DNA from: CALWRM01 sp050309765
GTDB taxonomy: Bacteria > Bacillota > Clostridia > Christensenellales > UBA1750
Direction of reading: 5' to 3'
NCBI GenBank assembly: GCA_050309765.1
Contig: JBNRMU010000182.1
Coordinates: 1-12,564, forward strand
Length of the DNA: 12,564 bases
A model generated the notes under the pieces. The model did no database searches and was not told where the DNA came from. It saw nothing but the letters and a program-made list of their open reading frames with translations. Shown here in pieces: positions 1-6,307 of this stretch. Numbering within the stretch: position 1 is the first letter of the stretch; each line of letters begins with the position of its first letter. The translations under genes were made by a program, and so were the position numbers.

Positions 1-1590
1 ATGGGCCAGTACCAGCAGGAGGTTTTGAACGTAAAGGGTTCCTTCATGGAGCTTGCGCAGCGCAACTCCCAGGCCAGCGTGCCCTTTGTGCTTTCCAATA
101 AGGGCTACGGCTTCCTCTGGCACAACCCGGCCATCGGCCGCGTGACCTTCGGCAACAACCTGACCGAGTGGACGTCGGAAAGCTGCAAGCAGATGGATTA
201 CTGGATCTGCGCCGGCGACACGCCCGCCCAGATCGAGGCCGCTTACGCCGACGCCGTGGGCCATGCCCCCAAGATGCCCGAGTACGGCCTGGGCTTTTGG
301 CAGTGCAAGCTCAGGTACTGGAACCAGGAGAACCTGCTGAAGGTTGCCCGCGAATACCACAGGCGCGGCATCCATGTGGACGTGATCGTGATCGACTTCT
401 TCCACTGGCCGCACATGGGCGATTACCGCTTTGAGGACGAGTTCTGGCCCGACCCCAAGGCCATGGTGGAGGAGCTCAGCTCCTACGGCATGAAGGTCAT
501 GGTCTCCATCTGGCCGCAGGTGCAGCTGGACAGCGAAAACTTCCCCGAGATGGACGAAAACGGCTACCTTGCGCGCTCCGACAAGGGCACGGACATCCAG
601 TTCCACTGCCCGGATGGCGACGTGATGTTCTTCGACTTCACCAACCCCCAGGCGCGCAAGTACATCTGGTCCCTCATCAAAAAGAATTACTACAAGTACG
701 GCATCGAGACCTTCTGGCTGGACGAGGCCGAGCCCGAATACAGCGTGTACGACTTTGAAAACTACCGCTATTTCTCCGGCTCTGTGCTGCAGACCGGCAA
801 CATCTATCCCCAGGCCTATGCCCGTGCCTTCTACGAGGGACAAAAGGGCGAGGGACAGAAGGAGGCCGTCAACCTGCTTCGCTGCGCCTGGGCGGGATCC
901 GCGCGCTACGGCGCCCTGGTCTGGTCCGGCGACGTGCATAGTAACTTCCCCACCCTGCGCCGCCAGATCTGCGCGGGACTTAACATGGGCATTGCCGGTA
1001 TCCCCTGGTGGACCACCGATATCGGCGGCTTTGTGGGCGGCAACATCTACGATCCGGAGTTTAAGGAGCTGCTCGTGCGCTGGTTTGAGTGGGGCACCTT
1101 CTGCCCGGTCATGCGCCTGCACGGCACCCGCACCCCGCGCGAGGAGGTGCGCACCGCCGCCGGCGAAGTGCGCCATGGCAGCGGCGCGGACAACGAGATC
1201 TGGTCCTATGGCGAGGAAAACTACGAGATCATGAAGCGCCACATCGAGTTCCGCGAGCTCATGCGCGACTACACCCGCCAGCTGATGGATGAGGCCAGCG
1301 CCTGCGGCGCGCCCGTCATCCGCCCCATGTTCTTCGAATTCCCGGGTGAGGAAGTCTGCTGGGACCTCAAGGATCAGTACATGTACGGCCCCGACGTTCT
1401 GGTCGCGCCCGTGGGCTATGCGCAGATGCGCAGCCGCGAGGTATACCTGCCCGCCGGCGCTTCCTGGACAGACCTTCACACCGGCAAGGTGTTTGAGGGC
1501 GGCCAGAGAGTTTCCTGCGAGGCGCCCATCGAGCGCATCCCCGTGTTCCTGAAAAACGGCGCGCATCCCGAGTGGATCGGCAAGCTGTAG
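1..1590 (+). CDS. GH31 family glycoside hydrolase, 5'-truncated by window edge
   Basis: The C-terminal 529 residues of a glycoside hydrolase family 31 enzyme (retaining alpha-glucosidase or alpha-xylosidase type). By alignment with the neighbouring paralogue about 143 N-terminal residues lie left of the window: residue 1 matches residue 144 there, so the ATG at base 1 is an internal Met and not a credible start. Visible are the barrel strand motif IDFFHW (131-136), the nucleophile motif FWLDEAEPE with Asp241, the acid/base motif WSGDVHSNF with Asp311, IPWWTTDIGGF, and the substrate-loop motif MRLHGTR (371-377). The end is a normal beta-sandwich tail. No signal peptide can be judged because the N-terminus is missing. 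A clear terminator follows the stop. GH31 includes alpha-glucosidases, alpha-xylosidases and transglucosidases; the substrate cannot be fixed from this fragment. Family assignment is secure. Confidence 0.93.
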   Translation: MGQYQQEVLNVKGSFMELAQRNSQASVPFVLSNKGYGFLWHNPAIGRVTFGNNLTEWTSESCKQMDYWICAGDTPAQIEAAYADAVGHAPKMPEYGLGFWQCKLRYWNQENLLKVAREYHRRGIHVDVIVIDFFHWPHMGDYRFEDEFWPDPKAMVEELSSYGMKVMVSIWPQVQLDSENFPEMDENGYLARSDKGTDIQFHCPDGDVMFFDFTNPQARKYIWSLIKKNYYKYGIETFWLDEAEPEYSVYDFENYRYFSGSVLQTGNIYPQAYARAFYEGQKGEGQKEAVNLLRCAWAGSARYGALVWSGDVHSNFPTLRRQICAGLNMGIAGIPWWTTDIGGFVGGNIYDPEFKELLVRWFEWGTFCPVMRLHGTRTPREEVRTAAGEVRHGSGADNEIWSYGEENYEIMKRHIEFRELMRDYTRQLMDEASACGAPVIRPMFFEFPGEEVCWDLKDQYMYGPDVLVAPVGYAQMRSREVYLPAGASWTDLHTGKVFEGGQRVSCEAPIERIPVFLKNGAHPEWIGKL

Positions 1591-1626
1591 GAAGGCTTCT
1601 TTGACGCAGTTTTATGCATTGCATAG

Positions 1627-1662
1627 AAGGAGAGGCATTTACAAGCCTCTCCTTTTCTTATT
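1627..1662 (+). terminator. Rho-independent terminator after first GH31 gene
   Basis: A perfect 10-bp stem, AAGGAGAGGC (1627-1636) with GCCTCTCCTT (1645-1654), has an 8-nt loop and is followed by a T-rich stretch. It lies 37 bases after the stop of the first GH31 gene and should end that transcript. Its loop overlaps a likely -35 box for the next gene. Confidence 0.85.
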
Positions 1663-1667
1663 ATAAT
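1638..1667 (+). promoter_or_regulatory. Sigma-A-type promoter of second GH31 gene
   Basis: TTTACA (1638-1643, five of six matches to TTGACA) and a perfect TATAAT (1662-1667) are separated by 18 bp. The predicted start of transcription, near 1674, gives a leader of about 40 nt to the ATG at 1715. The -35 box sits in the loop of the preceding terminator. The match was made by eye. Confidence 0.65.
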
Positions 1668-1714
1668 ATCCATAGGGAAAATCAAATCTACATACAAGGG
1701 GTGACGAAAAGCAT

Positions 1715-3730
1715 ATGGCAATCATCGACATCAGCAAGGGTTACCTATATTACCAGCAGGGACGCGAAAAGATCACCATCGAGCCCTGGGGCAAGGACAG
1801 CCTGCGCGTGCGCGTGACTTACGAGCCCAGGCTCACGGATGAGGACTGGGCGCTGCTGCCCAAGGAGGATATCGCCGGCGTGCGCCTGGAGCGCGACGAG
1901 GAGAAAAACAGCGTTTCCATCCAAAACGGAAAGATCCAGGCCGTGATCGACCGCCACGGCTACATCTGCTTCTACAACCAGAACGGCCAGGAGCTGGTCA
2001 AAGAATACTGGCGCAACCGCAGCGACCTGACCGAGTATTGCCTGCCGCTCAACCTTAAGGCCAGGCAGTTCAAGCCCATCATCGGCGGCGACTGGCGATT
2101 GACCGCTTACTTTGAGGCCTATGACGACGAGCGCCTTTACGGCCTTGGCCAGTACCAGGAAAAGCAGCTGAACCGCAAGGGACTGACGTTAGAGCTTGCC
2201 CAGCGCAACTCGCAGGCTTCCATCCCCTTCATGATTTCCACCCGCGGCTACGGCTTTTTGTGGAATAACCCCGCCCTGGGCCGCGTGACGCTGGGCCTGA
2301 ACCGCACCGAGTGGGTGGCCGAGGCCACCAAGCAGATGGACTACTGGATCACCGCCGGCGACACGCCGCAGGACATCGAGGAAAACTACACCGCCGTGAC
2401 CGGCCGCGCCCCCATGCTGCGCGACGACGTCATGGGCTTTTGGCAGTGCAAGCTCAGGTACCGTACCCAGGACGAGCTGATGGCCGTGGCCCGCAAGTAT
2501 CGCGATTTGGGCATCCCGCTGGACGTGATCGTGATCGACTTCTTCCACTGGACCAAGCAGGGCGACTGGAAGTTCGACCCCGAGTGCTGGCCCGATCCGG
2601 AAGGCATGATCCGGGAGCTCAACGAGATGGGCACCAAGCTCATGGTTTCCATCTGGCCCACCGTGGACGTGGCCTCCGTGAATAACCGCGAGCTTGCCGA
2701 GATGGGCGGCCTGATCCAGTCCGACCACGGCAGCCTGTACGGCACCTTCATGGGCTACACCACCTATTACGACGCCACCCATCCGGACGCCCGCAAGCTG
2801 ATCTGGCGCGAGGCCAAGAAGAACTACTTCGACAAGGGCGTGGACCTGTTCTGGCTGGATGAGGCCGAGCCCGAGACCGCCTCCAACGACATGGAGAACG
2901 TCCGCTACCACATCGGCTCCGGCGTGCAGGTGGCCAACATCTATCCCTTCTATTATTCCAAGTCCTTCTTCGACGGCATGACCGAGGCCGGCATGGACAA
3001 GGTGGTCAACCTTGTGCGCTGCGCCTGGGCCGGCAGCCAGCGCTTCGGCACCCTGCTATGGTCCGGCGATGTGTATTCCTCCTGGCGCACCCTGCGCGAG
3101 CAGCTGTGCGCGGGCCTGTCCGCCTCCGTTTCCGGCATCCCCTGGTGGACCTGCGACATCGGCGGCTTCATCGGCGGCTACACCGACGATCCTAAGTTCC
3201 ACGAGCTGATCACCCGCTGGTTCGAGATGGGCGCCTTCCTGCCCGTGTTCCGCCTGCACGGCGAGAGGCTTCCCCACTGGCCGTGCGACGGCATGCGCTA
3301 CAACGCCCCCAACGGCGATCCGCAGTTCGGCACCGGCGCCGGTAACGAGATCTGGAGCTTCGGCGAGGAGACCTTTGAGATCTGCAAGAAGTACATCTTC
3401 CTGCGCGAAAAGCTGCGTCCCTACATCAAGCACACCATGCAGCAGGCCCACGAAAAGGGCACGCCCGTGATGCGCCCCCTGTTCTACGCCTATCCGCAGG
3501 ATAAGCAAGGCTACGACCACGAGGATACCTATATGTTCGGCGACGACATCCTGGTCTCCCCCGTGTACGAGCCCGGCGTGACCGAAAAGGCCGTGTACCT
3601 GCCTGCCGGCGAAACCTGGCGCGAGGTCGCCACCGGCAAGGTGTATGCGGGCGGCCAGGTCGTGTGCGCCGCCGCGCCGCTTGACGTGATCCCCCTGTTT
3701 GTGCGCGAAGGCGCCAGGGCGGAGCTGTAA
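1715..3730 (+). CDS. GH31 family glycoside hydrolase (alpha-glucosidase/alpha-xylosidase type)
   Basis: A complete 671-residue GH31 enzyme, of usual length for bacterial members that lack accessory domains. The start at 1715 follows a moderate ribosome binding site, AAGGGGTG (1696-1703). There is no signal peptide (N-terminus MAIIDISKGYLYYQQ), so it is probably cytoplasmic and acts on imported oligosaccharides. In order: an N-terminal beta-sandwich (to about 220), a (beta/alpha)8 barrel with IDFFHW (274-279), nucleophile Asp382 in FWLDEAEPE, acid/base Asp452 in WSGDVYSSW, IPWWTCDIGGF and RLHGER (513-518), then a C-terminal beta domain. It is a close paralogue of the upstream gene: the spacing between the two catalytic Asp is 70 residues in both. 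It differs by a loop about five residues longer after RLHG and in the segment before the nucleophile, which suggests a different substrate. It has its own promoter. Alpha-xylosidase is a reasonable alternative to alpha-glucosidase; I cannot choose. Confidence 0.94.
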   Translation: MAIIDISKGYLYYQQGREKITIEPWGKDSLRVRVTYEPRLTDEDWALLPKEDIAGVRLERDEEKNSVSIQNGKIQAVIDRHGYICFYNQNGQELVKEYWRNRSDLTEYCLPLNLKARQFKPIIGGDWRLTAYFEAYDDERLYGLGQYQEKQLNRKGLTLELAQRNSQASIPFMISTRGYGFLWNNPALGRVTLGLNRTEWVAEATKQMDYWITAGDTPQDIEENYTAVTGRAPMLRDDVMGFWQCKLRYRTQDELMAVARKYRDLGIPLDVIVIDFFHWTKQGDWKFDPECWPDPEGMIRELNEMGTKLMVSIWPTVDVASVNNRELAEMGGLIQSDHGSLYGTFMGYTTYYDATHPDARKLIWREAKKNYFDKGVDLFWLDEAEPETASNDMENVRYHIGSGVQVANIYPFYYSKSFFDGMTEAGMDKVVNLVRCAWAGSQRFGTLLWSGDVYSSWRTLREQLCAGLSASVSGIPWWTCDIGGFIGGYTDDPKFHELITRWFEMGAFLPVFRLHGERLPHWPCDGMRYNAPNGDPQFGTGAGNEIWSFGEETFEICKKYIFLREKLRPYIKHTMQQAHEKGTPVMRPLFYAYPQDKQGYDHEDTYMFGDDILVSPVYEPGVTEKAVYLPAGETWREVATGKVYAGGQVVCAAAPLDVIPLFVREGARAEL

Positions 3731-3750
3731 AGACCAGCAAAACCGTATAC

Positions 3751-3974
3751 GCATCGACAAGGTCGATGCTTCCGTGGGAAGTGTGTTTTCACTTCCCATG
3801 GGTTGCAAATTATACTGTACCGCTCTGCGGTACAGTATAATTTGATCGGAATGAAGATTTCATCCGCGGGGCAAGCTCCGCTTCTGAAATTTTCTCCTCG
3901 CGGCGTACACGCCGCCGCTGCGGATAAAAGCATTCAAGTTCCAAGCTTGACTTTTCAAAGGGCTGCTTTGCAGA
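3751..3974. repeat. Array of consecutive palindromes in 306-bp gene-free gap
   Basis: The gap between the second GH31 gene and the convergent oxidase gene contains no convincing gene. It holds a chain of inverted repeats: 8 bp at 3751-3769 (loop AAG); about 12 bp with one G-T pair at 3772-3801; a perfect 18 bp with a three-base loop at 3806-3844; an interrupted 10+7 bp stem at 3853-3894; 6-7 bp at 3900-3915; and two 5-bp hairpins at 3934-3950 and 3956-3970. None of these ends in a T-tract. The density, and the perfect AT-rich 18-bp palindrome, resemble dispersed REP/MITE-like intergenic elements, but a structured RNA is also possible. Whether copies occur elsewhere cannot be seen here. Confidence 0.6.
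3806..3844. repeat. Perfect 18-bp inverted repeat with 3-nt loop
   Basis: The arm CAAATTATACTGTACCGC at 3806-3823 is exactly complementary to 3827-3844, with TCT as the loop. This is the longest perfect palindrome noticed in the window. It is not followed by a T-run, so it is not a typical terminator. It belongs to the hairpin chain of the 3731-4036 gap. Confidence 0.85.
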
Positions 3975-3980
3975 TGATTT

Positions 3981-4014
3981 AAGGCCCGCTGCCAAACCGG
4001 CAGCGGACCTTTTT
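3981..4014 (+). terminator. Terminator at the end of the hairpin gap
   Basis: CCGCTGCC (3986-3993) pairs with GGCAGCGG (3999-4006) across loop AAACC. Outer AAGG/CCTT pairs lie beyond one mismatch, and TTTTT follows on the + strand. It would stop transcripts arriving from the GH31 side about 250 bases after that stop codon. It may also work on the minus strand for the oxidase gene ending at 4037, although the minus-strand T-tract is poor. Confidence 0.7.
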
Positions 4015-4036
4015 GCAGTTTGCGGGAAGAGTTGTT

Positions 4037-4942
4037 TCACCAATCCTTGCGCCAGAGGACCGAAGGATCGATGGTATCAAGGGAATACGAGCAGGTGCGC
4101 GCCATGGCCACGGAAAGCTGGGCGGTAAGCTCCTCGATGCCCTGCTTCACGCCGGCGGCACCGCTTTCGTGCAGGTATTCCATGATCTTGCGGCCCACGG
4201 AAACCGAGGTGGCGCCCAGGGCCAGGCACTTGAAAGCATCCATGCCGCTTTGCAGGCCGCAGTCCACAAAGATGGGCATGGTCTTGCCCACGGCCTGGGC
4301 GATCTTGGGCAGGATCATCAGCGGCGGCACCGCGTAGGGCATGATGCCGTGGTGGTGCGAGACCACGATGCCCTTGACGCCGATCTGCGCGCACTTGACG
4401 GCGTCCTGCACGGAGAGCACGCCCTTGATGACAAAGGGAAGGCGCGTGGATTTTACGAACTCGCCCAGGCGCTGCATGGACTTGGGCGTCATCGGGTAGC
4501 CGAGCACGTTGTCGTAGCCGCCGGCATGGCCAAAGGCGTGGTCGATGTCGATACCCACGGCGATGCAGCCGCAGCTTTCCGCATGGGCGATCTTTTTGAG
4601 CAGCATGTCCTCGTCGGCATAGGGCTTGATGATCTTGATGGTCTTGGCGCCGGTGTCGCAGATGCGGGCAAGCTCGTCCTCGTCGCCCATGCCGGCCCAG
4701 TTGACGGCGTTTGCCGCGGCGGCGCCGCGCGCCATCTCCACCATGCCGTCCGGCCAGGTTTTGTTGAGATGCGAAAGCGCGGCCATCATGATGGGCGTGG
4801 AGAAGCGGTGGCCGTACAGCGTAAAGGAGGTATCGGGAAGCTCGGCGTCGATCAGGCGCATCTCCAGCAGGAAGGAGTCCAGATACTGCCTGGTGAGCTG
4901 GTTGGAATCGGCGGGATTGAAGGGAACCTGGTTGTCTGCCAT
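4037..4942 (-). CDS. FMN-dependent alpha-hydroxy-acid oxidase/dehydrogenase-like protein
   Basis: A 301-residue TIM-barrel flavoprotein of the lactate/glycolate oxidase superfamily, shorter than the usual 350-390 residues. Visible landmarks are PFVIKGVLSVQDA with Lys173 (FMN contact), GIVVSHHHG (191-199), the phosphate-binding segment IFVDCGLQSGMDAFK (224-238), and ALGATSVSVGR (241-251). In classical members the motif after the sixth strand is S-N-H-G-G-R-Q, giving a catalytic His and a substrate-carboxylate Arg. Here it is SHHHGIM: a His aligns but the Arg is Ile200. The substrate may therefore not be an ordinary 2-hydroxy acid, and a general name is safer than lactate oxidase. The start is supported by GGAGGT (4952-4957 on the + strand) nine bases upstream. 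The protein is cytoplasmic, with no signal or membrane segment. It could be cotranscribed with the upstream GNAT gene but has its own promoter. Confidence 0.82.
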   Translation of the reverse strand: MADNQVPFNPADSNQLTRQYLDSFLLEMRLIDAELPDTSFTLYGHRFSTPIMMAALSHLNKTWPDGMVEMARGAAAANAVNWAGMGDEDELARICDTGAKTIKIIKPYADEDMLLKKIAHAESCGCIAVGIDIDHAFGHAGGYDNVLGYPMTPKSMQRLGEFVKSTRLPFVIKGVLSVQDAVKCAQIGVKGIVVSHHHGIMPYAVPPLMILPKIAQAVGKTMPIFVDCGLQSGMDAFKCLALGATSVSVGRKIMEYLHESGAAGVKQGIEELTAQLSVAMARTCSYSLDTIDPSVLWRKDW

Positions 4943-5005
4943 GAAAAAAACACCTCCGTTGTTTGCGCTGGTATGAAAAAACGGGAAAGGAACATATCTA
5001 TTTTT

Positions 5006-5033
5006 ATTATAGCGGTTTCCTTTTGCGCGTCAA
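5006..5033 (-). promoter_or_regulatory. Promoter of the FMN oxidase-like gene
   Basis: Read on the minus strand, TTGACG (5028-5033) and a perfect TATAAT (5006-5011) are separated by 16 bp. The -35 box overlaps the stop codon of the GNAT gene (5030-5032). The leader to the ATG at 4942 would be about 57 nt. The match was made by eye. Confidence 0.65.
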
Positions 5034-5572
5034 TGTTTGCCTAAAGCTGTGTAGGGGCGGGGCGGCGTCGGCGCGACGGACGGGGCGCGCAGGGTTTTTG
5101 CGAGGTACAGTACGTCGTGCCAGCCGCCGAGCTTGAAGCCTATGTCTTTCAGCTCGCCTTCGCGCACAAAGCCCTCGCGCAGGTGGAAGCGTTCCGAAGC
5201 CTCGTTCGGGCAGCCCAGTACGGCGTAGGCCTTGCAAAAGCCCATGTCGGCAAGGGCAGGCAAAAGCTCTTTATACAGCGCATGCCCCACGCCGCGGCCG
5301 CGAGCGGACATATCGACATAGACGCTGGTTTCGCAGGCCCACTGAAAGGCGGCGCGCTCGTGAAAAAAGTGCGCGTAGGCAAAGCCGAGCAGGCGGCCGT
5401 CCTCCTCGTAGACGAAGAAGGGAAAAAAGGCCTGGATCTTTTCCATGCGCGCGCGGTATTCGCCCGCATCCGGCGCTTCGTATTCAAAGGTATAGCTGGT
5501 GTTTTCCACATAGGGTCGATAGATTTCGGCGATGGCGGCGGCGTCATCTGGCGCGGCCAGGCGAATGAACAT
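5030..5572 (-). CDS. GNAT N-acetyltransferase, phosphinothricin acetyltransferase-like
   Basis: A 180-residue GCN5-related acetyltransferase that resembles the Pat/MddA/YwnH group, which acetylates phosphinothricin, methionine sulfoximine or related amino acids using acetyl-CoA. Features are IRLAAPDDAAAIAEIYRPYV (3-22), the conserved Glu81 in CETSVYVDMSA, the acetyl-CoA pyrophosphate loop RGRGVGHAL (91-99), CPNEASERFHLREGF (121-135) and IGFKLGGWHDVLYL. The start at 5572 is preferred over an in-frame ATG at 5653: the first gives the standard family N-terminus and has AGGGAG (5583-5588 on the + strand) ten bases upstream, while the longer version would run into the divergent small gene. The actual substrate is unknown; many such genes are housekeeping detoxifiers. 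It is followed directly, without a terminator, by the FMN oxidase-like gene. Confidence 0.85.
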   Translation of the reverse strand: MFIRLAAPDDAAAIAEIYRPYVENTSYTFEYEAPDAGEYRARMEKIQAFFPFFVYEEDGRLLGFAYAHFFHERAAFQWACETSVYVDMSARGRGVGHALYKELLPALADMGFCKAYAVLGCPNEASERFHLREGFVREGELKDIGFKLGGWHDVLYLAKTLRAPSVAPTPPRPYTALGKH

Positions 5573-5651
5573 CTGGGTCTGTCTCCCTTCATAAATTCCC
5601 GCGCGCAGGGGCAAACTGGCCAAAGAACGACATCCAAAGGAGGGCAAATGC

Positions 5652-5870
5652 ATGCCGCGGGAAAAGGATCAAGCAAATCGCTGCAGCGAAAAAGAACCGA
5701 TCAAAGAAACACTCGAAGATGCGCTAACCGTGCATTATGCGGGCAAGTCCCAGTACGAAACACTGGCCATTACCGAAAGCGCGAAGCAGGAAAAGCACAG
5801 CGGCGTTCCCCTTCCGTCCAAACAAAACATCAAGGAGGCGAAGGACTGGGTAGACGAAAACGAAAAGTGA
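5652..5870 (+). CDS. Small DUF3787-like protein (putative spore surface family)
   Basis: A 72-residue, highly charged soluble protein with no membrane segment or signal peptide. It has an excellent ribosome binding site, AAAGGAGG (5636-5643), eight bases before the ATG. The C-terminal half, with ESAKQEKHSGVPLP then KEAKDWVDENEK, matches my memory of the clostridial DUF3787 family, whose members end in an AKDWV(D)-N-K-like motif and include proteins annotated as CDIF630_02480-type spore surface proteins. If correct, it supports a spore-forming host. It is divergent from the GNAT gene with a 79-bp gap, and no sigma-A promoter is obvious there. Gene reality is well supported by its ribosome site and sequence character; the family is less certain. 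Confidence 0.7.
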   Translation: MPREKDQANRCSEKEPIKETLEDALTVHYAGKSQYETLAITESAKQEKHSGVPLPSKQNIKEAKDWVDENEK

Positions 5871-5883
5871 TCGTTTTTTCTAT
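5856..5883 (+). terminator. Weak terminator overlapping end of small gene
   Basis: GAAAACGA (5856-5863) can pair with TCGTTTTT (5871-5878) and a T-rich tail follows. The stem is AT-rich and overlaps the stop codon at 5868-5870, so it is probably weak. Confidence 0.35.
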
Positions 5884-5955
5884 TTTGGCAGGGCGCACTT
5901 AACCTGTCAAGCGCATAAAAACCGTTTGTTTACATCTCTTTTGCAAGTGATCGCA

Positions 5956-5984
5956 TTGACTTTACTACAGCCTTGTGGGATAAT
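5956..5984 (+). promoter_or_regulatory. Promoter of the lysine operon
   Basis: TTGACT (5956-5961) and GATAAT (5979-5984), each five of six consensus bases, are separated by exactly 17 bp. Transcription is predicted to start near 5991, right at the first strand of riboswitch helix P1 (5992), so the RNA would begin with the aptamer. Confidence 0.8.
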
Positions 5985-5991
5985 GAAAGTA

Positions 5992-6161
5992 CCTTAACAG
6001 AGGTTGCGGGCATTGCGGTACCCACTGCGCACAAGTCGTGGCGAGGGGAAGGGCTTGTCCGCCGAAGGTGGGGCCTCCCCCTGCCTGGGCGTACGGCACA
6101 GCGCCGTGCGACTGTCGCCCCCGCCCGGGCATCCGGTGCCGGGGCGGAGCGCTGGATAAGG
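5992..6161 (+). ncRNA. Lysine riboswitch (L box) aptamer
   Basis: A 170-nt leader element upstream of dapA with the conserved L-box landmarks in order: AGAGGTTGC (5999-6007), GGTA in the turn region (6017-6020), AGGGGAA (6044-6050), GCCGAAG (6061-6067), CTGG (6086-6088 region) and GACTGTC (6110-6116). Helices can be traced. P1 is CCTTA with TAAGG (5992-5996/6157-6161), extended by CAG/CTG. P2 is GCGGGCA with TGTCCGC (6006-6012/6056-6062). P3 is CCAC/GTGG (6022-6025/6038-6041). Next come a G-rich/C-rich hairpin at 6067-6086, GTACGGC/GCCGTGC (6091-6097/6103-6109), and a last hairpin GCCCC/GGGGC (6117-6121/6141-6145). Known L boxes bind lysine and repress lysine biosynthesis or transport genes. 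The assignment rests on motif order, length and gene context, not on a covariance search. Confidence 0.9.
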
Positions 6162-6239
6162 CCCTGCAGACGTAACGCGTGCGCGCAGCATCTGTGCGCG
6201 GCGAAATAACTGCACTTGTCTTATCAAATTGGCAGCGCT
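6148..6239 (+). promoter_or_regulatory. Antiterminator of the lysine riboswitch
   Basis: The 5' arm 6148-6169 includes the 3' strand of P1. AGCGCTG (6148-6154) pairs with CAGCGCT (6233-6239), GATAAG (6155-6160) with CTTATC (6220-6225), and TGCAG (6165-6169) with CTGCA (6210-6214). The apex contains a separate hairpin at 6181-6199. Forming this structure both breaks P1 and occupies the 5' arm of the terminator, as expected when lysine is low. Pairing was traced by hand. Confidence 0.7.
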
Positions 6240-6270
6240 GCCTTTCCTAAGGTGGTTGCTGTTTTTCTTT
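6233..6270 (+). terminator. Riboswitch-controlled terminator before dapA
   Basis: CAGC (6233-6236) pairs with GCTG (6258-6261), and CTGCCTT (6238-6244) with AAGGTGG (6249-6255), partly through G-U pairs, across loop TCCT. TTTTTCTTT follows. It should form when lysine stabilises the aptamer, ending transcription 38 bases before the dapA start. Confidence 0.8.
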
Positions 6271-6307
6271 GTGAGGAGGCACACACACGTACAAGGAGGA
6301 CTTTCTC

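Noticed and set aside
1..3. ATG at base 1 as the real start of the first GH31 gene
   Set aside because: It aligns to the middle of a conserved G-L-G-Q-Y segment at residue 144 of the paralogue, so it is internal.
2189..2911. Long minus-strand open frame opposite the second GH31 gene
   Set aside because: It is antisense to a certain gene, composed of low-complexity Val/Gly/His/Leu-rich sequence with no motif or ribosome site; a by-product of GC-rich codon use.
3529..4043. Minus-strand open frames through the hairpin gap (3529-3933 and 3810-4043)
   Set aside because: They translate palindromic DNA, lack ribosome sites and show no protein features; the gap is better explained as structured non-coding sequence.
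4013..5044. 343-codon + strand open frame opposite the FMN oxidase-like gene
   Set aside because: The true gene on the other strand has family motifs, a ribosome site and a promoter; this frame reads as Gly/His/Ala/Asp-rich nonsense.
5573..5653. Longer GNAT start at 5653
   Set aside because: It would overlap the divergent small gene and add residues absent from the family; the start at 5572 has a ribosome site.
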